A stretch of DNA of 64,000 nucleotides from Halalkalibacter hemicellulosilyticusJCM 9152 (GTDB taxonomy: Bacteria; Bacillota; Bacilli; Bacillales; Bacillaceae_D). How positions within the stretch are numbered: position 1 is the stretch's first letter; every line of letters starts with the position of its first letter. The position numbers and the translations under genes are program-made. The notes beneath the pieces were generated by a model that searched no databases, had not been told where the DNA came from, and was given only the letters and a program-made list of their open reading frames with translations. This document shows positions 53,639-63,986 of this stretch, one piece after another. Location: the NCBI RefSeq assembly GCF_000513115.1, contig NZ_BAUU01000007.1, forward strand, positions 62,001-126,000. Direction: 5' to 3'.

Positions 53639-55720
53639 ATGAACAGTATAGTGACAAAAGGTAGGTCAGTTGAGGAAGCGATTGATATCGGCTTACAAAT
53701 GCTAAATGCCAAAGAAAATCAAGTTGATATTGAGATTATACAAACTGGATCTGATGGGTTTGTTAGTATGAAAAAGAAGAAAGCCGTTGTTAAGTTGTCC
53801 ATACGTCAACCTATTAAAGCTGAAGTCATTGATCCCCTTATAGAAATGGAAGGATTCTTAAAGCAAATCCAAAATGAAAGCGCAATCATAAATAAAGATA
53901 TTCAACGTCAACAATTAAATAAAGAAGATATAAATGCTTCACTACTTACTAGTAACCGAGTAGAACCAGTGGTGTGGGTGGAGAATGGTCAGCTATGTGT
54001 TCATGATAGTATCGGTTGCTATGCAAGTGTATCGCTAAGTGAAGAAATGATACTCATAAAAAATGGTGAACGTGTAACTGAAAAGAAGGTGTTCGTATCT
54101 GAACAGGATGCGCTTGATGTACAAATCATTCACGAAAATGAGCAAGTAGATACAGAGTGGTCCTTTATCGTAGATGAGCAAAAATTAAGTGCAAAGTTAA
54201 TCGTACGCCCAGGTTATAAAATCCATCGAAAACTAGAAGATGCTTCTCCGAATAAACATATTCATTTACAAATCAACGAGAAAAAAGAAATAACAAATTC
54301 TTTAACCTTTGATCAAATCATTCGCGAATTAGAAACGTTGAAAATCGTTTATGGTATCAAATATAAAGAAATTTCAAAGGCCGTTCAATCAATGGTTCCT
54401 AGCGAATATGAAGTGGCTGTAGGAAAAGAGTCAAAAGATGGCCAAGATGGCACATTTCAAGTCAAGGTTGAAACAGAAACAAAGAAACGGTTTGTGGAAG
54501 ATGATCAAGGAAATATTGATTACCGTCAATCAATGAAAATTCCTACAGTGAAAGGAGGACAAGTCATTGGGATTGTTCATCCGCCAACTGAAGGGTTCAA
54601 TGGAAGAAATATATTTAATGAAGTGATTCAAGCCAAGAAAGGTCAATCCGTGAACATGAAATTAGGAGAAGGAGTTGAATGCTTAGCAAATGGAAATGTA
54701 ATCGCATTAGGTGAAGGTAGACCTCAAATTGACAAATACGATCTATCTGTGAAGGTAACTGTTTATCCAAAACTTACGTATCAAGAAGATATCACGATTC
54801 GCACAGGGAATGTCACATTTGATGGTGACGTAGAAATATTAGGTCATGTAGTAGAAAAAATGAAGGTTAAAGCAGGTGGAGATATTTACATTTATAAGAC
54901 GGTGACTGAAGCGCAACTCATTTCACATAAATCTATTACAGTAAGAGGAAATGTAATGAATTCCGAACTCTCTGTTGGAAAGAACAGTAAGATAGCAGGT
55001 GAGTTAGGTCTTTTGTTAAAAGTGATATTAGAGCAGGTTAATAGAATGATTGATTTATTAAAGCAGTTATCAGTGTCTCCATCGTTTCAATCAATTGATT
55101 TGAAGGCAAGTGGGATTCAACCCATTGTCATTATGCTGTTAGAAAAGAAATTTACTAGATTAAGAGCAGTAATCGGTACGTATATGAAAAAGGTTTACAA
55201 CGATTACCAGTATATTGAGGATCGCAAATGGGGCGAAATATCAAATGAACTTCGGAGAAATTTTTTAACGTTAACAAATAAGAAAGTGACGATTTCAGAT
55301 TTACAACAATTAACACAACGTATGGAAAATGTTATTTCAAATACAATCATAGCTGAAAAGGATCAAACAATGACGATTTCAGATGCTATCAATAGTCATT
55401 TATTTAGTAATGGAGCTATTTATGTTATTGGTAAGGGATGTGTTAATACAAAAATATATGCGAACGGAACAGTTAACATTTTCGGAAAGTTTAGAGGAGG
55501 TTCGATTTATTCAGAAGAGGGAGTAGAGGTAAAAGAGTTAGGCACATATGCAGGTACAAGAACAGTCGTTACTGTACCAAAAGATAAACAAATAAAAGTA
55601 GGAACTGCCTATGAGGGAACGATTTTAAAGATTGGAGATTATATATTTAGAGTGACTGATAAGCAATCAGACTTTATCGCTAGCTTTAATGGTGAGAAAG
55701 TCATTTTAGACTATAAGTAA
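53639..55720 (+). CDS. FapA/DUF342 family protein
   Basis: 693 residues from ATG 53639 (GAAAGGGGG upstream; the frame is open earlier without a ribosome site). The N-terminal about 55 residues form a Jag_N-like domain (IVTKGRSVEEAIDIGLQMLNA). A DUF342 segment follows, then repeated beta-helix turns in the second half (IYIYKTVTEAQLISHKSITVRGN, AIYVIGKGCVNTKIYANGTVNI) and a coiled coil in between (about 460-540). Called flagellar assembly protein A, but the role of the family is not firmly known; it may act in polymer assembly at the membrane. The pseudogene before it is a chemoreceptor, consistent with a motility context. Confidence 0.82.
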   Translation: MNSIVTKGRSVEEAIDIGLQMLNAKENQVDIEIIQTGSDGFVSMKKKKAVVKLSIRQPIKAEVIDPLIEMEGFLKQIQNESAIINKDIQRQQLNKEDINASLLTSNRVEPVVWVENGQLCVHDSIGCYASVSLSEEMILIKNGERVTEKKVFVSEQDALDVQIIHENEQVDTEWSFIVDEQKLSAKLIVRPGYKIHRKLEDASPNKHIHLQINEKKEITNSLTFDQIIRELETLKIVYGIKYKEISKAVQSMVPSEYEVAVGKESKDGQDGTFQVKVETETKKRFVEDDQGNIDYRQSMKIPTVKGGQVIGIVHPPTEGFNGRNIFNEVIQAKKGQSVNMKLGEGVECLANGNVIALGEGRPQIDKYDLSVKVTVYPKLTYQEDITIRTGNVTFDGDVEILGHVVEKMKVKAGGDIYIYKTVTEAQLISHKSITVRGNVMNSELSVGKNSKIAGELGLLLKVILEQVNRMIDLLKQLSVSPSFQSIDLKASGIQPIVIMLLEKKFTRLRAVIGTYMKKVYNDYQYIEDRKWGEISNELRRNFLTLTNKKVTISDLQQLTQRMENVISNTIIAEKDQTMTISDAINSHLFSNGAIYVIGKGCVNTKIYANGTVNIFGKFRGGSIYSEEGVEVKELGTYAGTRTVVTVPKDKQIKVGTAYEGTILKIGDYIFRVTDKQSDFIASFNGEKVILDYK

Positions 55721-55755
55721 TTTTTTATATTTTTGATTCGATTGGAATGATTTTG

Positions 55756-55815
55756 TTTAATAGGAAATCGGACACCGAAAAGTTTGGTTTTTAACTTTTT
55801 CGGTGTCTTTAATAG
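55756..55815. mobile_element. Mobile hairpin with 8-bp target duplication
   Basis: Hairpin 55764-55807 (GGACACCGAAAAG ... ACTTTTTCGGTGTC) flanked by TTTAATAG on each side (55756-55763 and 55808-55815). The arms have a paired C/G instead of the T/A found in other copies (CACCG / CGGTG), a compensatory change. Confidence 0.7.
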
Positions 55816-55890
55816 AATAGGAGTTACCCCTCGTGTTTTACTGTATCTTATTAGCTTGAGCAACTACTTGTAAAACTTAGATAAAATCAA

Positions 55891-55934
55891 AAATAAACAA
55901 ACATATATACAAAATAAAACAAAGATGTTATACT
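55891..55934 (+). promoter_or_regulatory. Promoter region of the rhamnose operon with direct repeats
   Basis: AAATAAACAAA (55891-55901) and AAATAAAACAAA (55912-55923), 21 bases apart, resemble binding-site repeats of DeoR-family sugar regulators. A -10, TATACT, is at 55929-55934; no good -35 box. The regulator gene is not in the window. Confidence 0.4.
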
Positions 55935-55970
55935 TTATTCAGAAGTAAAAACAACTATTCGGAGGTAATT

Positions 55971-58040
55971 ATGGTACGAAATCTTTGGAATGAAGCAAAT
56001 GCAAAATCTTTGAAGCCAGGATTAGATGAACTTGTATATCGTTCTAATTTAATTGGTTCTGACCGAGCTGTTTGCAACTGGGGTGGCGGTAATACGTCAA
56101 TGAAGACGACGGTTAAGGATTTTCGTGGGCGTGATGTCGAGGTTATGTGGGTTAAAGGTAGCGGTTCTGATTTAGCAACAATGAAAGCGAAGAATTTCAC
56201 TGGTTTAAACCTTGAAGATATCCGTCCTTTAATCGAGCGTGATGAAATGTCTGATGAAGAAATGGTTGCTTATTTAACACATTGTATGATTGATCATACA
56301 CATCCACGTGCATCGATTGAGACGTTATTACATGCTTTTTTACCATTTAAACATGTAGATCACACGCATCCTGATGCGATTATTAGTCTATGCTGTGCTC
56401 ATAATGGGCAAGAGTTAGCAAAAGAGATATTTGGAGATCGGTTTGTATGGGTTCCATATGTAAGACCAGGATTTACTTTATCAAAAATGATTGCAGAAGG
56501 TGTGAAGCAAAATTCGAATGCAGAACTTGTTTTAATGGAGAAGCATGGTTTAGTCGTTTGGGGAGATACAGCTAAGGAAAGCTATGATAAGACCATTTCT
56601 GTCATTAATGAAGCAGAGGCATTTATTCATAAGCAAGCACAAGGGAAGAAGCCATTTGGTGGCCAGAAATATCAATCATTAACGAGTGAAGAGCAGCAAG
56701 AGTTGTTAGCGCAAGTAATGCCAGTCATTCGTGGTGCAGTTAGTGATGAGAAGAAGATGCTTTTAACGCATGATACAGGTGATGCGATTGTAGAGTTCGT
56801 AAATAGCTATGAGGCCGCGGAACTATCACAAGTAGGAGCAGCTTGCCCTGATCATCTCGTTCATACGAAAATGAAACCATTGTTTGTTGATTGGGACCCA
56901 TCATCGAAAAATGTGGAAAATTTGATTGAAGCAATTAAATCTGGTATTGAAACATTTAAGAGTGACTATCAAAACTATTTCAATGAAAATAAAAATGAAG
57001 GCGATGTTATGTTTGAGCCAGCACCACGAGTAATATTAATTCCTGGAATCGGCATGGTGAATACAGGGAAAAACGTCACAATGGCTAACGTAAGTGGAGA
57101 CCTTTATCACCGTGCGATTTCGGTGATGAAAGGAACGACTGCATTAGGAACATTTGTCTCTTTAAATGAAAACGAATCTTATAACATCGAGTATTGGCCA
57201 TTAGAGCTTTATAAACTATCATTGGCACCAGCAGAAGCAGAGTTTTCTAGACAGGTAGCATTTGTGACAGGTGGAGCTGGTGGAATCGGAAGTGAAACAT
57301 GCCGTCAGTTTGTTGAACAAGGAGCACATGTCGTTGTAGCAGACTTAAACCTTGAAGGTGCGGAAAAAGTTGCGTCAGAGATTAATGAACAGTATGGTGA
57401 CAAACGAGCTCTAGCTGTTAAAATGGATGTAACGAGTGAAGAGCAAGTACAAGCAGCTTTAAAACAAGCAACTCTTGTATATGGTGGTATCGATATCATC
57501 GTTAATAATGCGGGACTAGCTACTTCTAGCCCTATTGAAGAAACAACATTAAAAGAGTGGAATTTAAATATGGATGTTCTCGGTACAGGCTATTTCCTTG
57601 TAGCTCGTGAAGCATTTAAGGTGATGAAAGAGCAAGGAATTGGCGGAAGTATGGTCTTTATCGGTTCGAAAAACTCAGTCTATGCTGGAAAAAATGCATC
57701 TGCTTATAGCTCTGTAAAAGCATTAGAGGTTCATTTAGCTAGATGTATTGCGGCTGAAGGGGGCGAATACGGTATTCGCGTGAACTCTGTATTACCAGAT
57801 GCAGTCTTGCAAGGCTCAGCCATTTGGGGTTCTAGCTGGCGTGAAGAACGTGCTGCTGCTTATGGAATCGAACCAGATCAGTTGGAAGAACATTATCGTA
57901 AGCGTACTACATTACTTGTTAATATTTATCCAAAGGATATTGCTGAATCGATTCTTTTCTTCTCATCATCAAAAGCAGCTAAGACAACAGGTTGTATGAT
58001 TACTGTTGATGGCGGAGTACCAGCAGCCTTTACTCGATAA
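55971..58040 (+). CDS. rhaEW: Bifunctional rhamnulose-1-phosphate aldolase / lactaldehyde dehydrogenase
   Basis: 689 residues, two enzymes in one chain. Residues 1 to about 400 are a class II aldolase with zinc ligand histidines (HPRASIETLLHAFLPFKHVDHTHPD). From about 425 a short-chain dehydrogenase begins: FVTGGAGGIGSETCRQF, VNNAG, and the catalytic Tyr-x-x-x-Lys in AYSSVKALE. The aldolase splits L-rhamnulose-1-phosphate to dihydroxyacetone phosphate and L-lactaldehyde; the dehydrogenase half oxidises lactaldehyde to L-lactate. The matching B. subtilis gene is rhaEW (yuxG). GGAGG before the ATG. Confidence 0.92.
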   Translation: MVRNLWNEANAKSLKPGLDELVYRSNLIGSDRAVCNWGGGNTSMKTTVKDFRGRDVEVMWVKGSGSDLATMKAKNFTGLNLEDIRPLIERDEMSDEEMVAYLTHCMIDHTHPRASIETLLHAFLPFKHVDHTHPDAIISLCCAHNGQELAKEIFGDRFVWVPYVRPGFTLSKMIAEGVKQNSNAELVLMEKHGLVVWGDTAKESYDKTISVINEAEAFIHKQAQGKKPFGGQKYQSLTSEEQQELLAQVMPVIRGAVSDEKKMLLTHDTGDAIVEFVNSYEAAELSQVGAACPDHLVHTKMKPLFVDWDPSSKNVENLIEAIKSGIETFKSDYQNYFNENKNEGDVMFEPAPRVILIPGIGMVNTGKNVTMANVSGDLYHRAISVMKGTTALGTFVSLNENESYNIEYWPLELYKLSLAPAEAEFSRQVAFVTGGAGGIGSETCRQFVEQGAHVVVADLNLEGAEKVASEINEQYGDKRALAVKMDVTSEEQVQAALKQATLVYGGIDIIVNNAGLATSSPIEETTLKEWNLNMDVLGTGYFLVAREAFKVMKEQGIGGSMVFIGSKNSVYAGKNASAYSSVKALEVHLARCIAAEGGEYGIRVNSVLPDAVLQGSAIWGSSWREERAAAYGIEPDQLEEHYRKRTTLLVNIYPKDIAESILFFSSSKAAKTTGCMITVDGGVPAAFTR

Positions 58041-58054
58041 ATAAAAGAATAGTA

Positions 58055-58145
58055 GATGACCTGCCTCCATATATAACCGAAGGGGGCACGGAAAAAGTTT
58101 GATCGTAAACTTTTTCCGTGGCTTCTTAACTGGAGGAGGGTCATC
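58055..58145. mobile_element. Hairpin family copy inserted in the loop of a larger stem
   Basis: Inner hairpin 58079-58125 (GGCACGGAAAAAGTTT ... AAACTTTTTCCGTGGC) lies between outer arms GATGACCTGCCTCCA (58055-58069) and TGGAGGAGGGTCATC (58131-58145), which pair at 13 of 15 positions. The outer stem looks like an intercistronic structure into which the small hairpin was inserted. No clear target duplication. It lies between rhaEW and rhaB. Confidence 0.6.
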
Positions 58146-58170
58146 GTCTTTCACTATGGACTAATCACGG

Positions 58171-58184
58171 GTGAAGCGTTTACA
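58171..58184. promoter_or_regulatory. Weak cre-like site before rhaB
   Basis: GTGAAGCGTTTACA fits the core of the cre consensus but misses the first three positions. 14 bases before rhaB. Confidence 0.3.
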
Positions 58185-58198
58185 TTTGGAGGGATAAC

Positions 58199-59626
58199 AT
58201 GAATCAAAGTTGTCTAGCGGTTGATATTGGAGCCTCTAGCGGAAGAGTGATGCTTGGCCAATTGGCTAATGATCAACTCCAGTTAGATGAGATTCATCGT
58301 TTTAATAATAAAATGGTGGAAAAAAAAGGCCACTTTTGTTGGGATATTGATACGCTTTTTTTGGAAGTCAAAGCTGGATTAAAGAAATGTCGCGAGTTTG
58401 AAAATAAACCAGTAAGTATTGGAATTGATACGTGGGCGGTTGACTTTGTCCTTTTAGATGAAAACGACCAGCTTATAACAGATGCTGTTGCCTATCGTGA
58501 TCCGCGTACCGATGGGATGATGGAAGAAGTTACAGAGATTATAAAAAAGGAACGGCTCTATTTAGATACTGGTATCCAATTTCAAAAGTTTAATACGATC
58601 TATCAATTGTATGCATTAAAGAAGCAGCAGCCTGAGCTGTTAGAAAAAGCGAAAACGTTTTTAATGATTCCAGATTATTTTCATTTTTTACTAACGGGTA
58701 AAAAGGCTAATGAGTATACAAATGCAACAACGACACAACTAGTGAATGCTTTTACGAAAAAATGGGACAAAGAATTAATTGATGCCTTAGGGTTACCTTT
58801 CGATATCTTTCAGCCAATCATTCTTCCGAAAGAAAAGCTCGGATCATTGAAGGAAGAATTAGTCGAAGAGCTTGGGTTTTCTTTAGATGTTTATGTGCCT
58901 GCAACACATGATACTGGTTCGGCGGTATTGGCTGTGCCAGAAAACAATGAAACGATTTACATTAGCTCTGGAACTTGGTCATTAATTGGGATTGAGAATT
59001 CGTTTCCTATTTGCATTACGAAAGCATTAGATTATAATTTTACAAATGAAGGTGGAGTGGATTATCGCTTTAGGTTTTTAAAGAACATTATGGGGCTTTG
59101 GATGATACAAGAAGTGAAACGCTTGTACGATGATGCGTATTCGTTTGCTAAGCTTGTCCAGTTATCTAAACAGCACAGTTCGTTTACTTCAATTGTTAAT
59201 GTTGATGATCAACGTTTTTTAAAGCCAGACGATATGATAAAAGAAATACAAGCATATTGTAAAGAGACAAACCAGCAGGTCCCTCATGAACCTGGTGAAG
59301 TAGCTAAGTGTGTATTCGATAGCTTAGCTGAGAGCTATCAAAAGGCAATTGTGGAGATTGAAGAAATGATCGAAAAAGAATATGAAACGATTCATGTTAT
59401 CGGTGGAGGAAGTCAGAATGAGCAATTAAATCAGTTGATTGCTGACAAAACAAAAAAGATTGTATGTGCAGGACCTGTTGAAGCAACGGCAATTGGGAAT
59501 GTGGTAGCTCAATTAATGGCTTTAAGAGAATTAAATGAAATCGCAGATGCACGCAAGGTCATTGCGAATTCATTCGAGTTAAAGCGTTATCATGCAATGA
59601 CTAGTGTCGAGGAGGGAATGGAATGA
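58199..59626 (+). CDS. rhaB: Rhamnulokinase
   Basis: 475 residues, FGGY carbohydrate kinase. Nucleotide-phosphate loop [13 protein letters not shown] (about 7-19), [14 protein letters not shown] with the catalytic Asp, THDTGSAV, and [19 protein letters not shown] near the end. It phosphorylates L-rhamnulose at C1. Ribosome site TTGGAGGG. The last four bases overlap rhaA (ATGA). Confidence 0.95.
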   Translation: MNQSCLAVDIGASSGRVMLGQLANDQLQLDEIHRFNNKMVEKKGHFCWDIDTLFLEVKAGLKKCREFENKPVSIGIDTWAVDFVLLDENDQLITDAVAYRDPRTDGMMEEVTEIIKKERLYLDTGIQFQKFNTIYQLYALKKQQPELLEKAKTFLMIPDYFHFLLTGKKANEYTNATTTQLVNAFTKKWDKELIDALGLPFDIFQPIILPKEKLGSLKEELVEELGFSLDVYVPATHDTGSAVLAVPENNETIYISSGTWSLIGIENSFPICITKALDYNFTNEGGVDYRFRFLKNIMGLWMIQEVKRLYDDAYSFAKLVQLSKQHSSFTSIVNVDDQRFLKPDDMIKEIQAYCKETNQQVPHEPGEVAKCVFDSLAESYQKAIVEIEEMIEKEYETIHVIGGGSQNEQLNQLIADKTKKIVCAGPVEATAIGNVVAQLMALRELNEIADARKVIANSFELKRYHAMTSVEEGME

Positions 59627-60879
59627 GTAGCAATCAAGCATTTGAAAGTGCAAAACAGGAATACGAGCAATGGGGTATTAACATTGATGAAGTATTTAAA
59701 ACGTTAAAAAATATCCCGATTTCGATTCATTGTTGGCAAGGTGATGATGTTGGTGGTTTTGAAGTGAACCGTGGTGAATTGTCTGGTGGGATTGACGTTA
59801 CAGGTGATTATCCTGGTAAAGCACGAACACCTGAAGAGCTTCGTGCTGATATTGAAAAGGCGCTTTCTTTGATCCCAGGTAAACATCGCATCAATCTTCA
59901 TGCGATTTATGCTGAAACCGATGGTCAGGTAGTCGAACGAGATAAGCTTGAGCCGAAGCATTTTGAGAAATGGGTCACGTGGGCAAAAGAACATAGGTTA
60001 GGACTTGATTTTAATCCGACGTTGTTTTCACATGAAAAAGCCGCAGACGGTCTTACATTAGCTCATCCTGATCCAGAAATTCGTCAATATTGGATTGATC
60101 ATTGTAAGGCGAGCCGGAAAATTGGTGAATACTTCGGCCGAGAATTAGGCACTCCTTGTTTAACGAACATTTGGATTCCAGATGGCTACAAAGATACGCC
60201 AAGTGACCGTTTAACTCCTAGACGTCGTTTAATGGAAGCACTTGACGAAATCTTTGCTGAAGAAATAGACAAAAATTATTTAGTCGATGCTGTTGAGAGT
60301 AAATTATTTGGGATCGGTTCAGAAGCATATGTTGTTGGCTCACATGAATTTTATTTGAGCTACGCGCTAAAAAATGATGTAAATTGTTTGTTAGATACAG
60401 GGCATTATCATCCAACTGAAATGGTTTCAAATAAAATATCAGCGATGTTACTGTTCTTTGACCAGCTTGCATTACACGTATCTCGACCAGTTCGATGGGA
60501 TAGTGATCATGTCGTCACGTTTGATGATGAACTAAAAGAGATTGCCATGGAAATTGTTCGAAATGATGCGTTAGATAAAGTGATGATCGGTCTTGATTTC
60601 TTTGATGCAAGCATTAATCGCGTTGCAGCATGGACGATTGGTACACGAAATATGATCAAAGCATTGCTCTTTGCTTTGTTACTTCCTCATTGTCAATTAA
60701 AGGAACTGCAAGAAAATGGAGATTTCACGAGACGTTTAGCTCTGTTAGAGGAGTTTAAAACGTATCCATTTGGAGTTATATGGAATCAATATTGTCAGGA
60801 AATGAATGTACCTGCAAAGGAAAGTTGGTTGCAAGATGTACAGAAGTATGAAGAGCAAGTTCTATCAAAACGTTCGTAA
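59623..60879 (+). CDS. rhaA: L-rhamnose isomerase
   Basis: 418 residues, full length. [15 protein letters not shown] near the start is the RhaA signature; metal ligands are expected in [29 protein letters not shown] and RWDSDHVV. Converts L-rhamnose to L-rhamnulose with Mn2+. Last gene of the rhaEW-rhaB-rhaA operon. The transporter and regulator are not in this window. Confidence 0.95.
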   Translation: MSSNQAFESAKQEYEQWGINIDEVFKTLKNIPISIHCWQGDDVGGFEVNRGELSGGIDVTGDYPGKARTPEELRADIEKALSLIPGKHRINLHAIYAETDGQVVERDKLEPKHFEKWVTWAKEHRLGLDFNPTLFSHEKAADGLTLAHPDPEIRQYWIDHCKASRKIGEYFGRELGTPCLTNIWIPDGYKDTPSDRLTPRRRLMEALDEIFAEEIDKNYLVDAVESKLFGIGSEAYVVGSHEFYLSYALKNDVNCLLDTGHYHPTEMVSNKISAMLLFFDQLALHVSRPVRWDSDHVVTFDDELKEIAMEIVRNDALDKVMIGLDFFDASINRVAAWTIGTRNMIKALLFALLLPHCQLKELQENGDFTRRLALLEEFKTYPFGVIWNQYCQEMNVPAKESWLQDVQKYEEQVLSKRS

Positions 60880-60884
60880 GTGTA

Positions 60885-60930
60885 GATGCAGTCAGGCTCG
60901 TTTGCTTGTCTGCATTTCGCCTTTTTAACA
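60885..60930 (+). terminator. Probable terminator after rhaA
   Basis: GATGCAGTCAGGC pairs imperfectly with GCTTGTCTGCAT; then TTCGCCTTTTT. The 180 bases that follow hold nothing recognisable. Confidence 0.5.
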
Positions 60931-61114
60931 AGGTATGAATGGAACGAAATGTATGAAGAGTGACGGCCGCTTAGTACGCACTTTACTGAACGCATCTCCT
61001 TGAAACGGCTAAGCATGATACTTAAAGAAAACCGCGTAGTGGTTGTCACGAGTAAACACGAATAACTAATATTTGTTAAAATAGAAATGATGTTAATAGA
61101 AATGAGGGATGAGG

Positions 61115-61834
61115 ATGAAGGTTTCCTTATATATCACCTGTCTAGCAGATGTGTTTTATCCGAATGTAGGAAAGCATGTTGTTGAATTGTTAGAGCGAAA
61201 TGGTTGTGAAGTCGATGTTCCTCAGCAACAAACATGTTGTGGGCAGCCTGCTTATAATAGTGGTTATCATAAAGAAACGAGCGAGGTTGCTAAACATACG
61301 ATTCGTACGTTTGAGGAAGCCGATTATGTTGTGATTCCTTCAGGATCGTGTGGTGCGATGATACATGAATACCCACATTTATTTAATGAAGAACCAGAAT
61401 GGAAAATGCGTGCTGAATCATTAGCAAAGAAGACGTTTGAATTTACTCAATTTATTGTAAACGTGTTAGGAATAGAGGATTTGGGTGCTGTTTTTCCTAA
61501 GAAGGTAACGTATCATACATCTTGCCATATGACACGACTATTAGGGGTGAAGGATACACCTATAAAATTGCTAAATCGTGTCAAAGGACTTGAATTTACG
61601 TCGTTACCTAATAAAGAAACGTGCTGTGGCTTTGGTGGCACATTCTCTGTCAAAATGGTGCCAATCTCTGAACAAATGGTCAATGAAAAAATTGAACACA
61701 TTGAAGAGACAGATGCGGAAGTATTAGTAGGAGCGGATTGTGGTTGTTTAATGAACATTGGTGGAAGAATTAACCGTCAAGGTAAACCAATCAAAGTGAT
61801 GCATATTGCAGAAGTACTAAATACTCGCTCGTAA
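61115..61834 (+). CDS. lutA: Lactate utilisation protein LutA
   Basis: 239 residues from ATG 61115 (GGGATGAGG upstream). Two cysteine-rich CCG domains: [12 protein letters not shown] (near residue 42) and [14 protein letters not shown] (near 172). With LutB and LutC it forms the iron-sulfur L-lactate oxidation complex, which oxidises L-lactate to pyruvate. First gene of lutABC. In B. subtilis the operon is repressed by LutR; no lutR is next to it here. Confidence 0.93.
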   Translation: MKVSLYITCLADVFYPNVGKHVVELLERNGCEVDVPQQQTCCGQPAYNSGYHKETSEVAKHTIRTFEEADYVVIPSGSCGAMIHEYPHLFNEEPEWKMRAESLAKKTFEFTQFIVNVLGIEDLGAVFPKKVTYHTSCHMTRLLGVKDTPIKLLNRVKGLEFTSLPNKETCCGFGGTFSVKMVPISEQMVNEKIEHIEETDAEVLVGADCGCLMNIGGRINRQGKPIKVMHIAEVLNTRS

Positions 61835-61848
61835 AGGAGGGGATTACA

Positions 61849-63276
61849 ATGGCCATGAAAATCAGCGACGACCCATTTTTTGAGCGTGTTGATAAAGGGA
61901 TTAATAATGACTTTATGCGCAAGGCGATGGTTTCTGCGCAAGATCGTTTAAAGGGTCGAAAATTAGCGGCACAAGAGGAGTTAGGGAACTGGGAGGACTG
62001 GCGTGAATTGTCTGAGGAAATCCGCCAGCATACACTTGAGCATTTGGATTATTATTTGGAACAGTTGGCAGATAATATTGTAAGTCGCGGTGGGAATGTT
62101 TTTTTTGCGGAGACAGCAGAAGATGCAAATGAGTATATATCAAATGTTGTAAAGGAAAAAGAGGCGAAAAAAATTATTAAATCGAAGTCGATGGTCACGG
62201 AAGAAATTAATATGAATGAAGCACTTGAGAATCTCGGCTGTGAAGTGATTGAATCTGATTTAGGTGAATACATTTTGCAAATTGATGACCATGATCCACC
62301 TTCACATATCGTTGCACCTGCGCTTCATAAGAATAAAGAGCAAATTCGTGATACGTTTCATGAAAAGCTACAATATACGAAATCATCGAAGCCTGAAGAG
62401 TTAGCTTTATTTGCCCGTGAGCAATTGAGACAAGATTTTATTCATGCTGACATTGGCATAACTGGCTGCAACTTTGCTGTGGCAGAATCAGGCGCGATTT
62501 CTCTTGTGACAAATGAAGGAAATGCTAGACTTGCAACGACATTACCGAAAACACAAATTACGGTAATGGGTATGGAGCGAATTGTTCCAACGTGGGAAGA
62601 GCTAGACATTTTGGTTAGTATGCTTTGTCGAAGCGCTGTTGGACAAAAGCTGACAAGCTATATTACAGGTTTAACAGGTCCAAAAGAAGAGGGAGATGTA
62701 GATGGGCCAGAGGAATTCCACCTTGTCGTCGTTGATAATGGACGTTCGAATATATTAGGGACAGAATTTCAGTCTGTCTTACAATGTATCCGTTGTGCTG
62801 CTTGTATAAACGTTTGCCCGATTTATCGTCATGTTGGAGGACATTCGTATGGTTCTATTTATCCTGGACCAATTGGAGCTGTTCTTTCACCATTATTAGG
62901 TGGTTACGACGATTACAAAGAGTTGCCCTATGCATCGAGCTTGTGTGCTGCTTGTACGGAGGCTTGTCCTGTTAAAATTCCGCTTCATGATTTGTTAATC
63001 AAGCACCGTCGTAATTTTGTTGAAGAGCAAAACAAAGGAGGATTTGGTGAAAAACTTGCGATGAGAGGGTTCTCATTAGCAGCAAGTAACCCAGCGATTT
63101 TTAATTCAGCTACAAAAACAGCTCCTTTAATGATGAGTCCTTTTACAAAGGAAGGGAAGATTTCCAAAGGACCAGGACCGATAAAACCGTGGACCGATAT
63201 ACGTGATTTTCCTGAACCGAGTAAACAATCATTTAAGAAATGGTTTAAAGAGCGGAAGAAAGGAGGACACGAATAA
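61849..63276 (+). CDS. lutB: Lactate utilisation iron-sulfur protein LutB
   Basis: 475 residues. LUD domain (about 65-290; [23 protein letters not shown]), then two [4Fe-4S] motifs [20 protein letters not shown] and [14 protein letters not shown], and a basic C-terminal tail. Electron-transfer component of the lactate oxidising complex. AAAGGAGG precedes the start. Its stop shares one base with the lutC start. Confidence 0.95.
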   Translation: MAMKISDDPFFERVDKGINNDFMRKAMVSAQDRLKGRKLAAQEELGNWEDWRELSEEIRQHTLEHLDYYLEQLADNIVSRGGNVFFAETAEDANEYISNVVKEKEAKKIIKSKSMVTEEINMNEALENLGCEVIESDLGEYILQIDDHDPPSHIVAPALHKNKEQIRDTFHEKLQYTKSSKPEELALFAREQLRQDFIHADIGITGCNFAVAESGAISLVTNEGNARLATTLPKTQITVMGMERIVPTWEELDILVSMLCRSAVGQKLTSYITGLTGPKEEGDVDGPEEFHLVVVDNGRSNILGTEFQSVLQCIRCAACINVCPIYRHVGGHSYGSIYPGPIGAVLSPLLGGYDDYKELPYASSLCAACTEACPVKIPLHDLLIKHRRNFVEEQNKGGFGEKLAMRGFSLAASNPAIFNSATKTAPLMMSPFTKEGKISKGPGPIKPWTDIRDFPEPSKQSFKKWFKERKKGGHE

Positions 63277-63986
63277 TGGTTAAAGGCACTGTTCACCATA
63301 AAGAGCGCTTTTTAAACAATATTGCCAAAAGTCTTGGGAGAAATCGGATTCAACAGGAGGTAAATCGTCCGAAATGGCGTAAGCAGCCGCAGTATGATGT
63401 GTTCAAAGGAGAGAACCAGGATCAATTAGTTGAACGTTTAAAAGCTCACTGTGCACACATTCATACGGATGTGATTCAAATACAACAGCGACAATTAAAC
63501 GAGAGTCTTAATGGAATTATTAACGAATTACAAGGAGAATCAATCGTTTACTGGGATGATCCACGATTTGATGAATATGGTTTAACGGATTATTTGAATG
63601 ATGCTACGTCTTCTGTGCATAGATGGGACCCTGAGCTTGGTCAAAAAAATGTTCAAATTGCTGAGCAAGCTCACATAGGGATTACATTTTCTGATATTAC
63701 GCTAGCTGAATCAGGAACGGTTGTATTATTAAGTGATCAAGGAAAAGGTCGATCTGTTAGCTTGTTACCGACGTATTATGTTGCGATTATTCCTAAAAGT
63801 ACGATTGTACCAAGAATGACACAAGCAACTGAATTGCTGCACAATATGCAACAAGAAAAGGGATATGTTCCGTCGTGTGTGAACTTTATTTCTGGACCTA
63901 GTAATAGTGCTGATATTGAGATGAACTTAGTCGTAGGTGTTCATGGCCCCATTCGTGCATATTACATTATTGTTGAAGATCGTTAA
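63276..63986 (+). CDS. lutC: Lactate utilisation protein LutC
   Basis: 236 residues, complete before the window end. LUD domain with ITFSDITLAESGTVVLLSDQGKGRSVSLLP (near residues 133-162) and FISGPSNSADIEMNLVVGVHGP. Third part of the lactate oxidation complex. Coupled to lutB by TAATG overlap. Confidence 0.95.
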   Translation: MVKGTVHHKERFLNNIAKSLGRNRIQQEVNRPKWRKQPQYDVFKGENQDQLVERLKAHCAHIHTDVIQIQQRQLNESLNGIINELQGESIVYWDDPRFDEYGLTDYLNDATSSVHRWDPELGQKNVQIAEQAHIGITFSDITLAESGTVVLLSDQGKGRSVSLLPTYYVAIIPKSTIVPRMTQATELLHNMQQEKGYVPSCVNFISGPSNSADIEMNLVVGVHGPIRAYYIIVEDR

